The notes beneath the pieces were generated by a model that saw nothing but the letters and a program-made list of their open reading frames with translations, was not told the origin of the DNA and searched no databases. From Klebsiella pneumoniae (GTDB taxonomy: Bacteria > Pseudomonadota > Gammaproteobacteria > Ga0077536): 12,909 nt of DNA. Both the position numbers and the translations under genes were made by a program. Below, piece by piece: positions 1 to 7,822 of this stretch; within the stretch, counting starts at the first letter, position 1; each line of letters opens with the position of its first letter. The stretch covers positions 1-12,909 of the forward strand of contig CAMCBY010000055.1 of the NCBI GenBank assembly GCA_945873015.1. The letters run 5' to 3'.

Positions 1-690
1 GGACGGGTCACGACCGCGACGCTTACAGGCTGCGTGCACTTCCTTCAGACCGCCGTCGAAATCATACATGCCACCGATAGGCATCCAGCCGGTGCAGAAC
101 TCGGCGATATGGTCGGCGGTCTTCGGACCGGCGGCGCCGCCCATCACGATCGGCGGATAGGGTTTCTGGGTCGGTTTGGGATAGGCCCAGCTCTTCTCAA
201 AATTGATATGTCCGCCGGTGTAACTGGCTTCTTCTTTGGTCCACAGTTCGCGCATCAGCAACATGTTGTCGCGCAGGATCTCGCGGCGTTGCTTGAAATC
301 GAGCTTGTGATTACGCATTTCTTCGACACACCAGCCGTAGCCGATGCCGAGTTCGAAACGACCGCCGGAAATCATGTCGAGGCTGGCGACTTCCTTGGCC
401 AGCCAGATCGGATCGCGCTGGGCGACCAGCGTAATGCCGGTGCCGAGACGCAATTTGCTGGTGACTGCCGCGCAGGCGGCAAACGCTACGAATTGATCAT
501 GGGTGCGCCAGTATTCTTCCGGCAACGGCGGTGCGCCGGCGCGTCCGCCCCACGGCGTCTCGCGGCTGGTGGGAATATGGCTGTGTTCGGGGAACCACAG
601 CGACTCGAAGCCGCGTTCTTCGCAGGCCTTGGCCAAAGCGACGGGCTGAATGGCCGTGTCAGTCGGAAACATGATGATGCCGATATCCAT
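1..690 (-). CDS. LLM-class F420-dependent-type oxidoreductase (luciferase-like monooxygenase), 3' part missing
   Basis: The frame begins at ATG 690-688 and stays open for 230 codons to the left edge, so the C-terminus lies outside the window. Translation gives a bacterial-luciferase-like TIM-barrel start (MDIGIIMFPTD), then ESLWFPEHSHIP at about residues 29-40, RLGTGITLVAQRDP at 81-94, GGRFELGIGYGW at 109-120 and YPPIVMGGA at 178-186. These are hallmarks of the LLM family, in particular the subfamily often annotated as probable F420-dependent oxidoreductases. Family members are usually about 280-300 residues, so roughly 50-70 are missing. The start is supported by AAGGAGG five bases upstream of the ATG. 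A weak promoter-like pair (TTGCCT at 758-753, TACTTT at 735-730, 17-bp spacing) lies upstream. The gene is separated from its same-strand neighbour by a strong terminator, so it is probably transcribed independently. The substrate cannot be read from the sequence. The cofactor, F420 or FMN, is also undecided. Confidence 0.9.
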   Translation of the reverse strand, partial: MDIGIIMFPTDTAIQPVALAKACEERGFESLWFPEHSHIPTSRETPWGGRAGAPPLPEEYWRTHDQFVAFAACAAVTSKLRLGTGITLVAQRDPIWLAKEVASLDMISGGRFELGIGYGWCVEEMRNHKLDFKQRREILRDNMLLMRELWTKEEASYTGGHINFEKSWAYPKPTQKPYPPIVMGGAAGPKTADHIAEFCTGWMPIGGMYDFDGGLKEVHAACKRRGRDPS

Positions 691-762
691 GGATACCTCC
701 TTCTTTGATTTGATTCTTATCGAGCACCGAAAGTAGGCGATTGACTGGCTAAAGGCAAAACA

Positions 763-791
763 AAAAAAAGCCCGGACCAGCCGGGCTTTTT
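763..791 (-). terminator. Intrinsic terminator, possibly bidirectional
   Basis: An 11-bp perfect stem (765-775 with 781-791, core GCCCGG/CCGGGC) has the loop ACCAG. Read on the minus strand it is followed by a run of eight T (769-762), partly within the stem. It sits about 23 bp beyond the stop of the PuuD-like membrane gene and would end that transcript before the oxidoreductase gene. The T-run at 787-791 also allows some activity on the plus strand. Confidence 0.85.
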
Positions 792-813
792 CTGTTCTAC
801 ACCGCGATACCGC

Positions 814-1329
814 TCAGAACGGAATGCCGTGCGCGCCTGCCTGCATGAACATCAGCATCGGAATGGAAAGCATGGTGTTGGTCCGCGAGGCGAGGAAGGC
901 GACACGCCGTGCGGTCGCTTTCTCGGCATCGGTAGCCGGCACGATACCCAGAATCTTCTTCTGATTCGGCCAGATGAGACCCCATACGTTGAGCAACATG
1001 ATGGTGCCCAGCCACGAGCCGAAACCGATGGCAGTGAGGCTTGCATTGTGTGCGCCGACACCGAGGGTGAAAGCACCATGCAAGGAGTACTGCGGCGCGG
1101 TGGCGAGGAAAATGGCACCGGTCGTCCAAGTCACCAAGGCGGCCCAGCGGAACCAGAACAGCGCACGCGGCGCGACGTATTTGCCAATGGCTGCCGGCCC
1201 GGGACCATCTTTGTCCGCATTGGCGGCGGCCATCGCTGGCACCTGCACAAAATTGAAGTAGTAGAGAAGACCAATCCACATCACGCCGGCGACGAGATGC
1301 AGCCAGCGGTCGATCATCATAATTGCCAT
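814..1329 (-). CDS. Four-helix membrane protein, urate-oxidase N-terminal / PuuD-like family
   Basis: This is a 171-residue, strongly hydrophobic protein. Likely membrane helices lie at about residues 8-30 (WLHLVAGVMWIGLLYYFNFV), 55-77 (Trp/Phe-rich), 96-120 and 150-165. The N-terminal HLVAGVMWIGLLYYFNF and the C-terminal SRTNTMLSIPMLMFM resemble the membrane domain found at the N-terminus of PuuD-type urate oxidases (Pfam Urate_ox_N). Stand-alone short versions of that domain occur in many proteobacteria, often with unhelpful names. No CXXCH haem c motif is present, so it lacks the cytochrome domain of full PuuD, and urate oxidation should not be assumed. The start has GGGAG upstream. A 31-residue membrane peptide lies 48 bp upstream on the same strand, and a strong terminator follows. 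The two probably form one small unit. Family assignment is by remembered resemblance; the function is unknown. Confidence 0.75.
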   Translation of the reverse strand: MAIMMIDRWLHLVAGVMWIGLLYYFNFVQVPAMAAANADKDGPGPAAIGKYVAPRALFWFRWAALVTWTTGAIFLATAPQYSLHGAFTLGVGAHNASLTAIGFGSWLGTIMLLNVWGLIWPNQKKILGIVPATDAEKATARRVAFLASRTNTMLSIPMLMFMQAGAHGIPF

Positions 1330-1377
1330 GATTCCAGCTCCCGGGTTCGTATAGTTGTAGGTATGTCGCGGGCCCGA

Positions 1378-1473
1378 TCAGGCGCCGGCGATAGCTTTGG
1401 CTGCGATGGCCAGAATCACAGCCAGCACGACGCCGGCGATGACAGTCCCCTGAATGGTTTCCAGTGGATTCAT
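1378..1473 (-). CDS. 31-residue single-pass membrane protein
   Basis: The frame could extend upstream to 1566, but the ATG at 1473-1471 has a near-ideal GGGAGGA eight bases away, and the residues before it look non-coding. The product begins MNPLETIQGTVIAG and is almost entirely one hydrophobic helix (about residues 9-30, rich in Val, Ala, Ile and Leu), with a single Lys at 26. There are no cysteines or haem motifs. It lies 48 bp upstream of the PuuD-like membrane gene on the same strand, with no terminator between them. By analogy with other tiny membrane subunits encoded next to multi-helix partners, it may be an accessory helix of that protein. This is inference. I recognise no named family. 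Confidence 0.65.
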   Translation of the reverse strand: MNPLETIQGTVIAGVVLAVILAIAAKAIAGA

Positions 1474-1533
1474 GATGAAGTCCTCCCAAATGGTGTTGAT
1501 TATGCAGGCATACGACGCTTGGCCCGTTGCGCA

Positions 1534-1562
1534 ATTGTCTGTGACGAGGCTCAAAAATTCAA
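1534..1562 (-). promoter_or_regulatory. Possible sigma70 promoter for the small membrane operon
   Basis: On the minus strand TTGAAT (1562-1557) and GACAAT (1539-1534) are separated by 17 bp, each matching four of six consensus positions. A further -10-like CATAAT lies downstream near 1503-1498 without a well-spaced -35. Either would place a start site upstream of the 31-residue gene. This is sequence resemblance only. Confidence 0.3.
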
Positions 1563-1601
1563 ACACCGCAGCTTATACACGCACCTGCCGTGCGGGATTA
1601 G

Positions 1602-1746
1602 AGGAAGCTCTGATTAAGTGACAAAGCTGGCCGCGCGCGGTGTCGCGTGCTCGCTCGCTCCTCGCCTATCTATCTGATATGTCTCGTCGCTCTCTGCGCG
1701 GCTCCTGGCGCGCGGCCATGCTCGCTACACTTAATCAGAACTTCCT
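1602..1746. mobile_element. 145-bp MITE-like element with nested inverted repeats
   Basis: The outer arms are 19 bp: aggaagctctgattaagtg at 1602-1620, and its inverse at 1728-1746 with a single mismatch. After 7 and 9 unpaired bases, a second, perfect 11-bp inverted pair follows (tggccgcgcgc at 1628-1638 against 1708-1718). The roughly 69-bp centre is rich in TCGCTC/TCTCG runs and shows no plausible gene. Terminal inverted repeats, small size and no transposase suggest a non-autonomous miniature transposable element or a related dispersed intergenic repeat. No clear target-site duplication is visible. It lies directly downstream of the ubiA stop (1755), so when transcribed it could fold into a long hairpin and act as the 3' end of that operon. 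Confidence 0.55.
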
Positions 1747-1754
1747 GGAGTTCT

Positions 1755-2675
1755 TCAGTTGAACCACAGGCTGACCGGCGGATAGGACAACAGCACGCCA
1801 GCGAACACCACGCCACCGACCCAGTTGTTGTTGAGGAATGCCGCGAAACAACCGACGCGACTGCGATCACGAATGAGGTACTGCTGGTAAATGAATAACG
1901 CGGCGGCCACCAGCAGTGCGCCATCGTAGGGCCAGCCAAGTTCGGCCCGACGGCCGATGAGATACAGATTGGACAGCATGAGACATTGCAGCCCCGCAAT
2001 GATGGTGCGATCAGAATGGGCGAACAGGATAGCGGTCGAGCGAATACCGAGGCGCAGGTCGTCATCACGGTCGACCATCGCGTACTGCGTGTCGTAGATC
2101 ACCGCCCACAGCACCGCAGTGCTGAACAACAACCACGCCATCGGCGACAGCGCACCGGTCTGCGCGGCAAATGCCATCGGCACAGCCCAGCCAAAAGCGG
2201 CACCCAGATGCACCTGGGGCAAAGACGTATAACGTTTGGCGAAGGGATAGGTGATGGCGAGTGCCGCGCCGCCAAACGCCATCAAGATAGTGATGCGATT
2301 GGTGGCGAGCACCAGGCCGAGGGCGATGGTCAGCAATACCGCGAACACCAGCAGCGCTTCGCGTGGTGTCACCACGCCGGCGGGCAACGGTCGGTCTTTG
2401 GTGCGTTCGACGTGGCCATCGAAGTTTCTATCCGCGTAGTCGTTGATGACGCAGCCGGCCGACCGCATCACCACGGTGCCAAGCACGAAGATAATCAGAA
2501 CGTCGAGTTTCGGTACGCCGGCCGCGGCTATCCACAGCGCCCATAACATCGGCCACAGCAGCAACAGGATGCCTATCGGCCGGTGCAGGCGTGCGAGCCG
2601 GGCGTAGTGGCCGAGACGCTGCCGCCAATCGGGACGGGCGCCGCGCGGGGTGGCGTGGGGCCGAACGCTGTTCAT
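1755..2675 (-). CDS. ubiA: 4-hydroxybenzoate polyprenyltransferase
   Basis: UbiA transfers an all-trans polyprenyl chain to the 3 position of 4-hydroxybenzoate at the inner membrane, the first membrane-bound step of ubiquinone synthesis. The 306-residue product shows both Asp-rich signatures of the family: NDYADRNFDGHVERTKDRP at residues 78-96 and YDTQYAMVDRDDD at 194-206. These bind the Mg-diphosphate of the prenyl donor. LARLHRPIGILLLLWPMLWA (about 27-46) opens a series of membrane helices, eight to nine overall, and length is close to the family norm of about 290. The ATG overlaps the recG stop by 4 bp (ATGA), implying translational coupling to recG. The chorismate lyase gene ubiC, a frequent neighbour elsewhere, is absent from this window. 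Downstream is the inverted-repeat element. Confidence 0.96.
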   Translation of the reverse strand: MNSVRPHATPRGARPDWRQRLGHYARLARLHRPIGILLLLWPMLWALWIAAAGVPKLDVLIIFVLGTVVMRSAGCVINDYADRNFDGHVERTKDRPLPAGVVTPREALLVFAVLLTIALGLVLATNRITILMAFGGAALAITYPFAKRYTSLPQVHLGAAFGWAVPMAFAAQTGALSPMAWLLFSTAVLWAVIYDTQYAMVDRDDDLRLGIRSTAILFAHSDRTIIAGLQCLMLSNLYLIGRRAELGWPYDGALLVAAALFIYQQYLIRDRSRVGCFAAFLNNNWVGGVVFAGVLLSYPPVSLWFN

Positions 2676-4759
2676 ACGTTGGCGTACTCCACCTTGTCGG
2701 CCAGCCAGCGTTGCACCAGACGGTCCACCAGTTGTGGGTAGTCGTTGAGCACGGTGGTGGCGGTGGCCTGCACATCGCGCAGTTGCGCGGCATCACGTAC
2801 AAGATCGGCGATGCGGAATTGTGCGATGCCGGTCTGGCGCGTGCCGAGCAGTTCGCCCGGGCCGCGCAATTCCAGATCCCGGTCAGCAATCACGAAACCA
2901 TCGGTGGTCGCACGCATGGTTTCCAGACGCTTGCGCGCCATCTGCGACAGGGGTGGTTTGTACAGCAACACACAATCGGCGTGTTGTGAACCGCGCCCGA
3001 CACGCCCGCGCAACTGGTGCAACTGCGAGAGCCCGAGGCGCTCGGCGTTTTCGATCACCATGAGGCTGGCGTTTGGTACGTCGACGCCGACTTCAATCAC
3101 TGTGGTGGCCACCAGCAGGGCCGTTTCGCCACGCGCGAAGGCTGCCATCTGGGCATCCTTGTCCTTGTCCGGCAGGCGACCGTGCACCAGTCCGACCGCG
3201 ACATCGGGCAGAGCCGCCGCAAGTTGCAGGGCCGTATCGGTGGCGGCCTGATGCTCAAGCACATCGGACTCATCGATGAGCGGACACACCCAATACACCT
3301 GCCGACCTTCACGCACCATCTCGGCAATACGCGCGACAATGTCGGCGCGTTTGCTCTCGGCGAGCACCACCGTGCGCACCGGCTTTCGGTTGGGCGGCAG
3401 TTCATCAAGAATCGACACATCGAGATCGGCGTAAGCGCTCATGGCGAGGGTGCGTGGTATCGGTGTCGCCGTCATGATCAACTGATGCGGACGAAAACCA
3501 TCGCGCGCGCCCTTATCGCGCAGCGCCAGACGTTGTTCGACGCCAAAACGATGCTGTTCATCGACAATGATGAGCCCGAGCCGCCCGTATTGCACATCCT
3601 GCTGAAACAGCGCGTGGGTCCCGACCGCGAGCGCCGGTGTATCGCTTGCAAGACGCGCATGGAGTGGCTTGCGCTGGCTTTTGCTGAGACGACTGGTCAA
3701 CAGCATGGTCTCGATACCCAGCGGCTCAAACCAGCGGCGCAGGGTGGTCGCATGTTGTTCGGCCAGCAGTTCGGTCGGTGCCATCAAGGCCACCTGGTAA
3801 CCCGCTTCGAGCATGTTCGCCGCGACCGCCGCCGCCACCGCGGTTTTGCCGGCGCCAACATCGCCCTGCAACAGACGTAACATCGGCAAACCGCGCGCGA
3901 GGTCGTCCTCCACTTCAGCGATGACACGCTGTTGTGCACCGGTCAGGGTGAAACCAAAACCGGCCAGCAAACGCTGCTGAAATATGCGCGAAGTGACGCT
4001 CGGGGCAGCGAAGTCGCGTGCCTGTTCGCGCAGGCGCTTCAGACTCAATTGATAGGCGAGCAGTTCTTCGAACACCAGCCGGCGTTGGGCCGGGTGGCTC
4101 GACTCCGACAGCATGTCGATATCCGCATCGGGCGGCGGTCGATGCACAAATTCGAGCGCGTCACGCAAGGATGGCAGCGCGAGGCGTTTGAGAATCTCGG
4201 CCGGCAGCAGTTCGCGCGTATCGTCATCGGCGGACGCCAGCAAGGCCAGCGCCTGATTGGTCAGGTGGCGCAGACGATTCTGTTGCAGGCCTTCGGTGGT
4301 CGGATAGATGGGCGTCAGTTCGGCATCCACCGCCAGCGGGTCGTCGCCTGCCAGCACCTGGCACTCGGGATGCACCATCTCCAGGGAATTCGGGCCACGC
4401 CTGACTTCAGCAAAACAACGCACACGCCGCCCGACCGCGAGACGTTGTTGTTGCGCACTGTTGAAATGGAAAAAACGCAGATTAATCGCGCCACTGCCAT
4501 CGGCAATACGCACCACCAGCGCGCGACGTCGTCCGAATACGATCTGAGCGACTTCGATCACCCCTTCGACTTGTGCTTCGCGTCCGAAACGCAACGCACC
4601 TATCGGCGTCAGACGGGTACGGTCCTGATAGCGGAGTGGCAGATGAAAGAGCAGGTCACCGATACGTGCAATACGCAACTTGGTGAGATGCTCGGCCACT
4701 TTTTCGCCGACGCCATTGAGGCGCGTCACCGGCTCATCCAGCGCAATCGGGCTGGCCAC
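2672..4759 (-). CDS. recG: ATP-dependent DNA helicase RecG
   Basis: RecG is a superfamily 2 translocase that remodels stalled replication forks, Holliday junctions and R-loops in the cytoplasm. The 695 residues match the normal length (E. coli about 693). The N-terminal part includes the helix-hairpin-like LNGVGEKVAEHL (14-25) and the OB-fold wedge domain (about 60-150). Helicase motifs follow in order: Walker A GDVGAGKT (299-306), APTELLAEQH (327-336), DEQH (400-403), TATPIPRT (430-437), VHGRLPDKDKD (525-535), TTVIEVGVDVPNA (552-564) and QLHQLRGRVGRG (579-590). The start is GTG at 4759-4757. No ATG lies near it in frame, and no strong Shine-Dalgarno is visible. Its gap to the ridA stop is 28 bp, so expression probably depends on read-through from upstream. 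It ends in a 4-bp overlap with ubiA. Confidence 0.97.
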   Translation of the reverse strand: MASPIALDEPVTRLNGVGEKVAEHLTKLRIARIGDLLFHLPLRYQDRTRLTPIGALRFGREAQVEGVIEVAQIVFGRRRALVVRIADGSGAINLRFFHFNSAQQQRLAVGRRVRCFAEVRRGPNSLEMVHPECQVLAGDDPLAVDAELTPIYPTTEGLQQNRLRHLTNQALALLASADDDTRELLPAEILKRLALPSLRDALEFVHRPPPDADIDMLSESSHPAQRRLVFEELLAYQLSLKRLREQARDFAAPSVTSRIFQQRLLAGFGFTLTGAQQRVIAEVEDDLARGLPMLRLLQGDVGAGKTAVAAAVAANMLEAGYQVALMAPTELLAEQHATTLRRWFEPLGIETMLLTSRLSKSQRKPLHARLASDTPALAVGTHALFQQDVQYGRLGLIIVDEQHRFGVEQRLALRDKGARDGFRPHQLIMTATPIPRTLAMSAYADLDVSILDELPPNRKPVRTVVLAESKRADIVARIAEMVREGRQVYWVCPLIDESDVLEHQAATDTALQLAAALPDVAVGLVHGRLPDKDKDAQMAAFARGETALLVATTVIEVGVDVPNASLMVIENAERLGLSQLHQLRGRVGRGSQHADCVLLYKPPLSQMARKRLETMRATTDGFVIADRDLELRGPGELLGTRQTGIAQFRIADLVRDAAQLRDVQATATTVLNDYPQLVDRLVQRWLADKVEYANV

Positions 4760-4787
4760 GGCGAGCGGCGTGAGCGCGCGGCGCGGC

Positions 4788-5174
4788 TTAGCGGTGACGG
4801 ACGAGAATGGCGTCCATTTCGACCGCCGCGCCGCGTGGCAACGACGCTACGCCGATCGCGGCACGCGCCGGATAAGGCTGGTTGAAATAGGTGGCCATCA
4901 CTTCGTTGACCAGCGCGAAGTGCGCAAGATCGGTCAGAAACACATTGAGCTTCACACAATCGTCGAGCGTTGCATCGGCGGCTTTGGCAACCGCCACCAG
5001 ATTGTCGAACACGCGTTCGATCTGGGCACGCATGGCGCCCTCGATCATCTGCCCGCTGTGCGGGTCGAGCGGGATCTGGCCAGACAGGTAAATGGTGTCG
5101 CCGCTGACGATGCCCTGCGAATAGGTGCCGATGGCGGATGGTGCGTCACTGGTGACGATGGCCTGTTTATTCAT
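4788..5174 (-). CDS. ridA: RidA family enamine/imine deaminase
   Basis: RidA hydrolyses reactive 2-aminoacrylate-type enamines and imines released by PLP enzymes, giving 2-oxoacids and ammonia and protecting those enzymes. The 128-residue product has the full YjgF/YER057c/UK114 pattern: IGTYSQGI (15-22), YLSGQIPLDP (29-38), VKLNVFLTD (74-82) and the C-terminal YPARAAIGVASLPRGAAVEM (101-120). Arg104 is the residue expected to bind the substrate carboxylate, and Glu119 is also kept. The Cys three residues after Ala in the E. coli motif PARSC is Ala here, which does not affect the deaminase site as understood. The ATG is preceded by AGGA at about 9 bases. The gene starts 15 bp after the spoT stop and ends 28 bp before recG, consistent with one operon. 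Confidence 0.95.
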   Translation of the reverse strand: MNKQAIVTSDAPSAIGTYSQGIVSGDTIYLSGQIPLDPHSGQMIEGAMRAQIERVFDNLVAVAKAADATLDDCVKLNVFLTDLAHFALVNEVMATYFNQPYPARAAIGVASLPRGAAVEMDAILVRHR

Positions 5175-5189
5175 GGGCTGATTCCTGCT

Positions 5190-7358
5190 TCAGGCGCGCT
5201 TGCGATGCACGCGCGACACGGTGTCGAAGTTACGTAGAGTGCGGATCACGTCGGCCAGATGCTTGCGGTGGTGCACGCCGATGGTGAGTCGCATGGTCGA
5301 AGAATGTTCGTCGCGTTCGACGATTTCTATCGCCTCGATATTGGCATTCTGATCGGCGCAGCCGGCCGCGATGGTGGCGAGCACGCCGCGCTGATTGATG
5401 ACATCGATGACGATTTCCACGCTGAACTCACGATCCAGATCCGGCGCCCATTCGACATCCACCCAGCGATCGGGTGCGCTGCGAAACTCGATCACGTTTT
5501 TGCACGAGGGATGATGGATGACGATACCACGGCCGGCAGTGATGAAGCCCATGATCGGGTCGCCGGGAATGGGATAGCAGCACTTGGGGATGGTCACTAC
5601 CATGCCTTCGGTGCCGTGGATCAGCAGCGGGCCAGGCGATTCCCCCGGTGTGCCGCGTCTGACCGGCCTTTCGAGTTTGTCTTCGGCGACGCTGCTGACC
5701 AGGGCGCGCGCGACCAGCGGGGCAGGACGCACACCCAGACCGATATTGGCCAGCAGTTCTTCCATCGACTTCAGGTTGAAGCTGGCCAGTGCGGCGCGCA
5801 CGCGCGCCGGATCGAGCGCGTCGATGGAACTCGCAAAGTTCTCGAGTTCGCGATTGAGCATACGTTTGCCGAGTACGCCCGCTTCGTCCTCGTGCAGATT
5901 CTTCAGAAAGTGGCGAATGTTGGCGCGCGCCTTGCCCGTCACCACAAAATTGAGCCAGGCGGGATTCGGTCGTGCGCCGGGCGCGGTCACAATCTCGACG
6001 GTGTCGCCGGTTTTGAGTCGCGTGCGCAGCGGCGCCAGACGGCGATTGATACGGCAGCCCACACATTTATTGCCGATGTCGGTGTGAATCGCATAGGCCA
6101 TGTCAATCGCGGTCGCGCCGCGCGGCATTTCCATGATCGCGCCCTTGGGCGTGAACACGTAGACCTCGTCGGGAAACAAATCGACTTTGACGTTCTCGAG
6201 GAATTCCTGGGAATTGCCCGCACGCCGCTGCAGTTCAATGACGCCGCGCAGCCAGTCGCGTGCGCGTTTGTGTGCACTTTTTGCGGCGCTTTCGCCGGTT
6301 TTGTACAACCAGTGCGCGGCAATACCCGCCTCGGCCACGTGATCCATTTCATTGGTGCGGATCTGCACTTCCAGCGGTACGCCGAAAGGCCCGAACAGCA
6401 CGGTGTGCAGTGACTGGTAACCGTTGGCCTTGGGGATCGCGATGTAGTCCTTGAAGGTGCCGGGTACCGGTTTATACAGGCCGTGAATGACGCCCAGCGT
6501 GCGGTAACAGGTATCGACCGAATCGACGATGATGCGAAACGCATAGACATCGTGCACCTCGGTCAGATGCAGATGTTTCTGACGCATCTTGCGATAGATG
6601 CTGTACAGGTGTTTTTCGCGCCCGGCGACATGGGCAACCAGTTCTTCCTGACGCAGGTGACGCTTGATGCGGTTCTTGATTTTGGTGACGACTTCGCTGC
6701 GGTTGCCGCGAATCTTCTGAACGAAACGTTTCAAGACGTCGTGGCGCTGCGGATAAAGCGCCTGGAAGCCGAGTTCCTCGAGTTCCAGACGTATCGCGTT
6801 CATGCCTAAACGCTGGGCGATGGGCGCGTAGATATCGAGGGTCTCGCGCGCAATGCGGCGGCGCTTGTCGGGACGCAGCGCTCCGAGGGTACGCATGTTG
6901 TGCAGACGATCGGCGAGTTTGACCAGAATCACGCGGATGTCGTCGGCCATCGCCATCAACATCTTCTGAAAGTTCTGCGCCTGGGCTTCGGCGTGAGATT
7001 CGAACTCGATCTGGGTCAGCTTTGACAGGCCATCGACGATGTCCGCCACTTCGCCGCCGAACTGCCCGGCGATTTCTTCTTTCGGTACCAGCGAGTCTTC
7101 GATCACATCGTGCAGCATGGCCGCGATCAAAGTCTCGTGGTCCATGTGCATGTCGGCGAGGATGCCGGCCACCGCGAGCGGGTGCTGGATATAGGGTTCG
7201 CCGCTCTTGCGGGTCTGCCCTTCGTGGGCGTCGGCACCGAAGCGGTAGGCGCGTCGCACGTCCTTGATTTGATCGGGCGTCAGATAGGCACGAATCCGGC
7301 GGCACAGGTCATCGATGCGCAGCGGCGGCGCTTCGAATTGAAGGGTCGGGGTACTCAC
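5190..7358 (-). CDS. spoT: Bifunctional (p)ppGpp synthetase/hydrolase (RelA/SpoT family)
   Basis: SpoT makes and degrades the stringent-response alarmone. The GTG at 7358-7356 is preferred because GGAG lies seven bases upstream; another GTG at 7385 would add nine residues but has no such site. With 722 residues the order is: HD hydrolase (about 38-190, with His-Asp at 83-84 in MLHDVIEDS), synthetase (about 245-360, with EVQIRT at 330-335), TGS (about 400-460), helical and Cys-rich zinc-finger-like region (CC at 593-594, HHPSC to 619) and C-terminal ACT (about 645-720). The intact HD site and EVQIRT argue for a SpoT-like bifunctional enzyme rather than RelA. The synthetase RXKD loop reads GTFKD, with Thr at 301 in place of the usual Arg. 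Its position between rpoZ and ridA is typical for spoT. Confidence 0.95.
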   Translation of the reverse strand: MSTPTLQFEAPPLRIDDLCRRIRAYLTPDQIKDVRRAYRFGADAHEGQTRKSGEPYIQHPLAVAGILADMHMDHETLIAAMLHDVIEDSLVPKEEIAGQFGGEVADIVDGLSKLTQIEFESHAEAQAQNFQKMLMAMADDIRVILVKLADRLHNMRTLGALRPDKRRRIARETLDIYAPIAQRLGMNAIRLELEELGFQALYPQRHDVLKRFVQKIRGNRSEVVTKIKNRIKRHLRQEELVAHVAGREKHLYSIYRKMRQKHLHLTEVHDVYAFRIIVDSVDTCYRTLGVIHGLYKPVPGTFKDYIAIPKANGYQSLHTVLFGPFGVPLEVQIRTNEMDHVAEAGIAAHWLYKTGESAAKSAHKRARDWLRGVIELQRRAGNSQEFLENVKVDLFPDEVYVFTPKGAIMEMPRGATAIDMAYAIHTDIGNKCVGCRINRRLAPLRTRLKTGDTVEIVTAPGARPNPAWLNFVVTGKARANIRHFLKNLHEDEAGVLGKRMLNRELENFASSIDALDPARVRAALASFNLKSMEELLANIGLGVRPAPLVARALVSSVAEDKLERPVRRGTPGESPGPLLIHGTEGMVVTIPKCCYPIPGDPIMGFITAGRGIVIHHPSCKNVIEFRSAPDRWVDVEWAPDLDREFSVEIVIDVINQRGVLATIAAGCADQNANIEAIEIVERDEHSSTMRLTIGVHHRKHLADVIRTLRNFDTVSRVHRKRA

Positions 7359-7474
7359 GCGCTGGCTCCGCGCGGCTGTTGCCACGCATGGAGTTCAGAA
7401 GGCATGGGCGGTGTCCCGTGATACATCGTCCGCCCGTGGTTGCTTCGAGCGCGGTGGGTGACGGGACGCGCCCG

Positions 7475-7765
7475 TCAGAAATCGCTGTCGGGTTCGGTCG
7501 CGGCGACCTGCTGTTCGGCAAACTCGGCGGCCATTTCGTATTCCTCGGCGGCGCGCTCTTTGGCGTCGATCTCATCGAGGATTTCGAGGTTCATGAGGCC
7601 AGCGGCGATTTCGCGCAGGGCGACCACGGTGGGTTTGTCGTTCTCGGGATCGACCAGCGGGTGGGCACCCATCGCGATCTGGCGAGCGCGGCGGCTGGCG
7701 ACCAGCACGAGGTCAAAACGGTTATCGACGGCGGACAGGCAATCTTCGACGGTGACGCGGGCCAT
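7475..7765 (-). CDS. rpoZ: DNA-directed RNA polymerase subunit omega
   Basis: Omega binds the beta-prime subunit, assists polymerase assembly and contributes to one ppGpp site. The 96-residue product (E. coli 91) begins MARVTVEDCLSAVDNRFDLV and continues with ASRRARQIAMGA (23-34) and KPTVVALREIAAGL (44-57), the conserved core of RpoZ. The C-terminus is acidic and variable, as usual. The ATG is preceded by AGGA at 8 bases. It lies 57 bp after gmk and 116 bp before spoT on the same strand, the classic gmk-rpoZ-spoT order. The gap to spoT (7359-7474) shows no obvious gene or terminator. Confidence 0.97.
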   Translation of the reverse strand: MARVTVEDCLSAVDNRFDLVLVASRRARQIAMGAHPLVDPENDKPTVVALREIAAGLMNLEILDEIDAKERAAEEYEMAAEFAEQQVAATEPDSDF

Positions 7766-7822
7766 GAGGCAAATCCTGTGGCGGATGGAAATCTTGGGCC
7801 GGCGATGATAACAAAGCGACCC

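Noticed and set aside
34..708. A 224-codon plus-strand frame
   Set aside because: It is antisense to the luciferase-like oxidoreductase, whose minus-strand translation has clear family motifs and a strong ribosome binding site.
1474..1566. Upstream extension of the 31-residue membrane protein to 62 residues
   Set aside because: The internal ATG at 1473 has a near-ideal Shine-Dalgarno, the extension contains the likely promoter, and its residues look unlike the membrane peptide.
1602..1746. A simple intrinsic terminator for ubiA
   Set aside because: The arms are long and nested with a 69-bp centre and there is no T-run, so a mobile-element or dispersed-repeat origin fits better, although it may still affect 3' ends.
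3017..4885. Long plus-strand frames opposite recG
   Set aside because: They are shadows of recG; the minus-strand product has all helicase motifs in order, and these frames resemble no protein family.
5259..6413. A 384-codon plus-strand frame opposite spoT
   Set aside because: The RelA/SpoT product on the minus strand explains the region fully.
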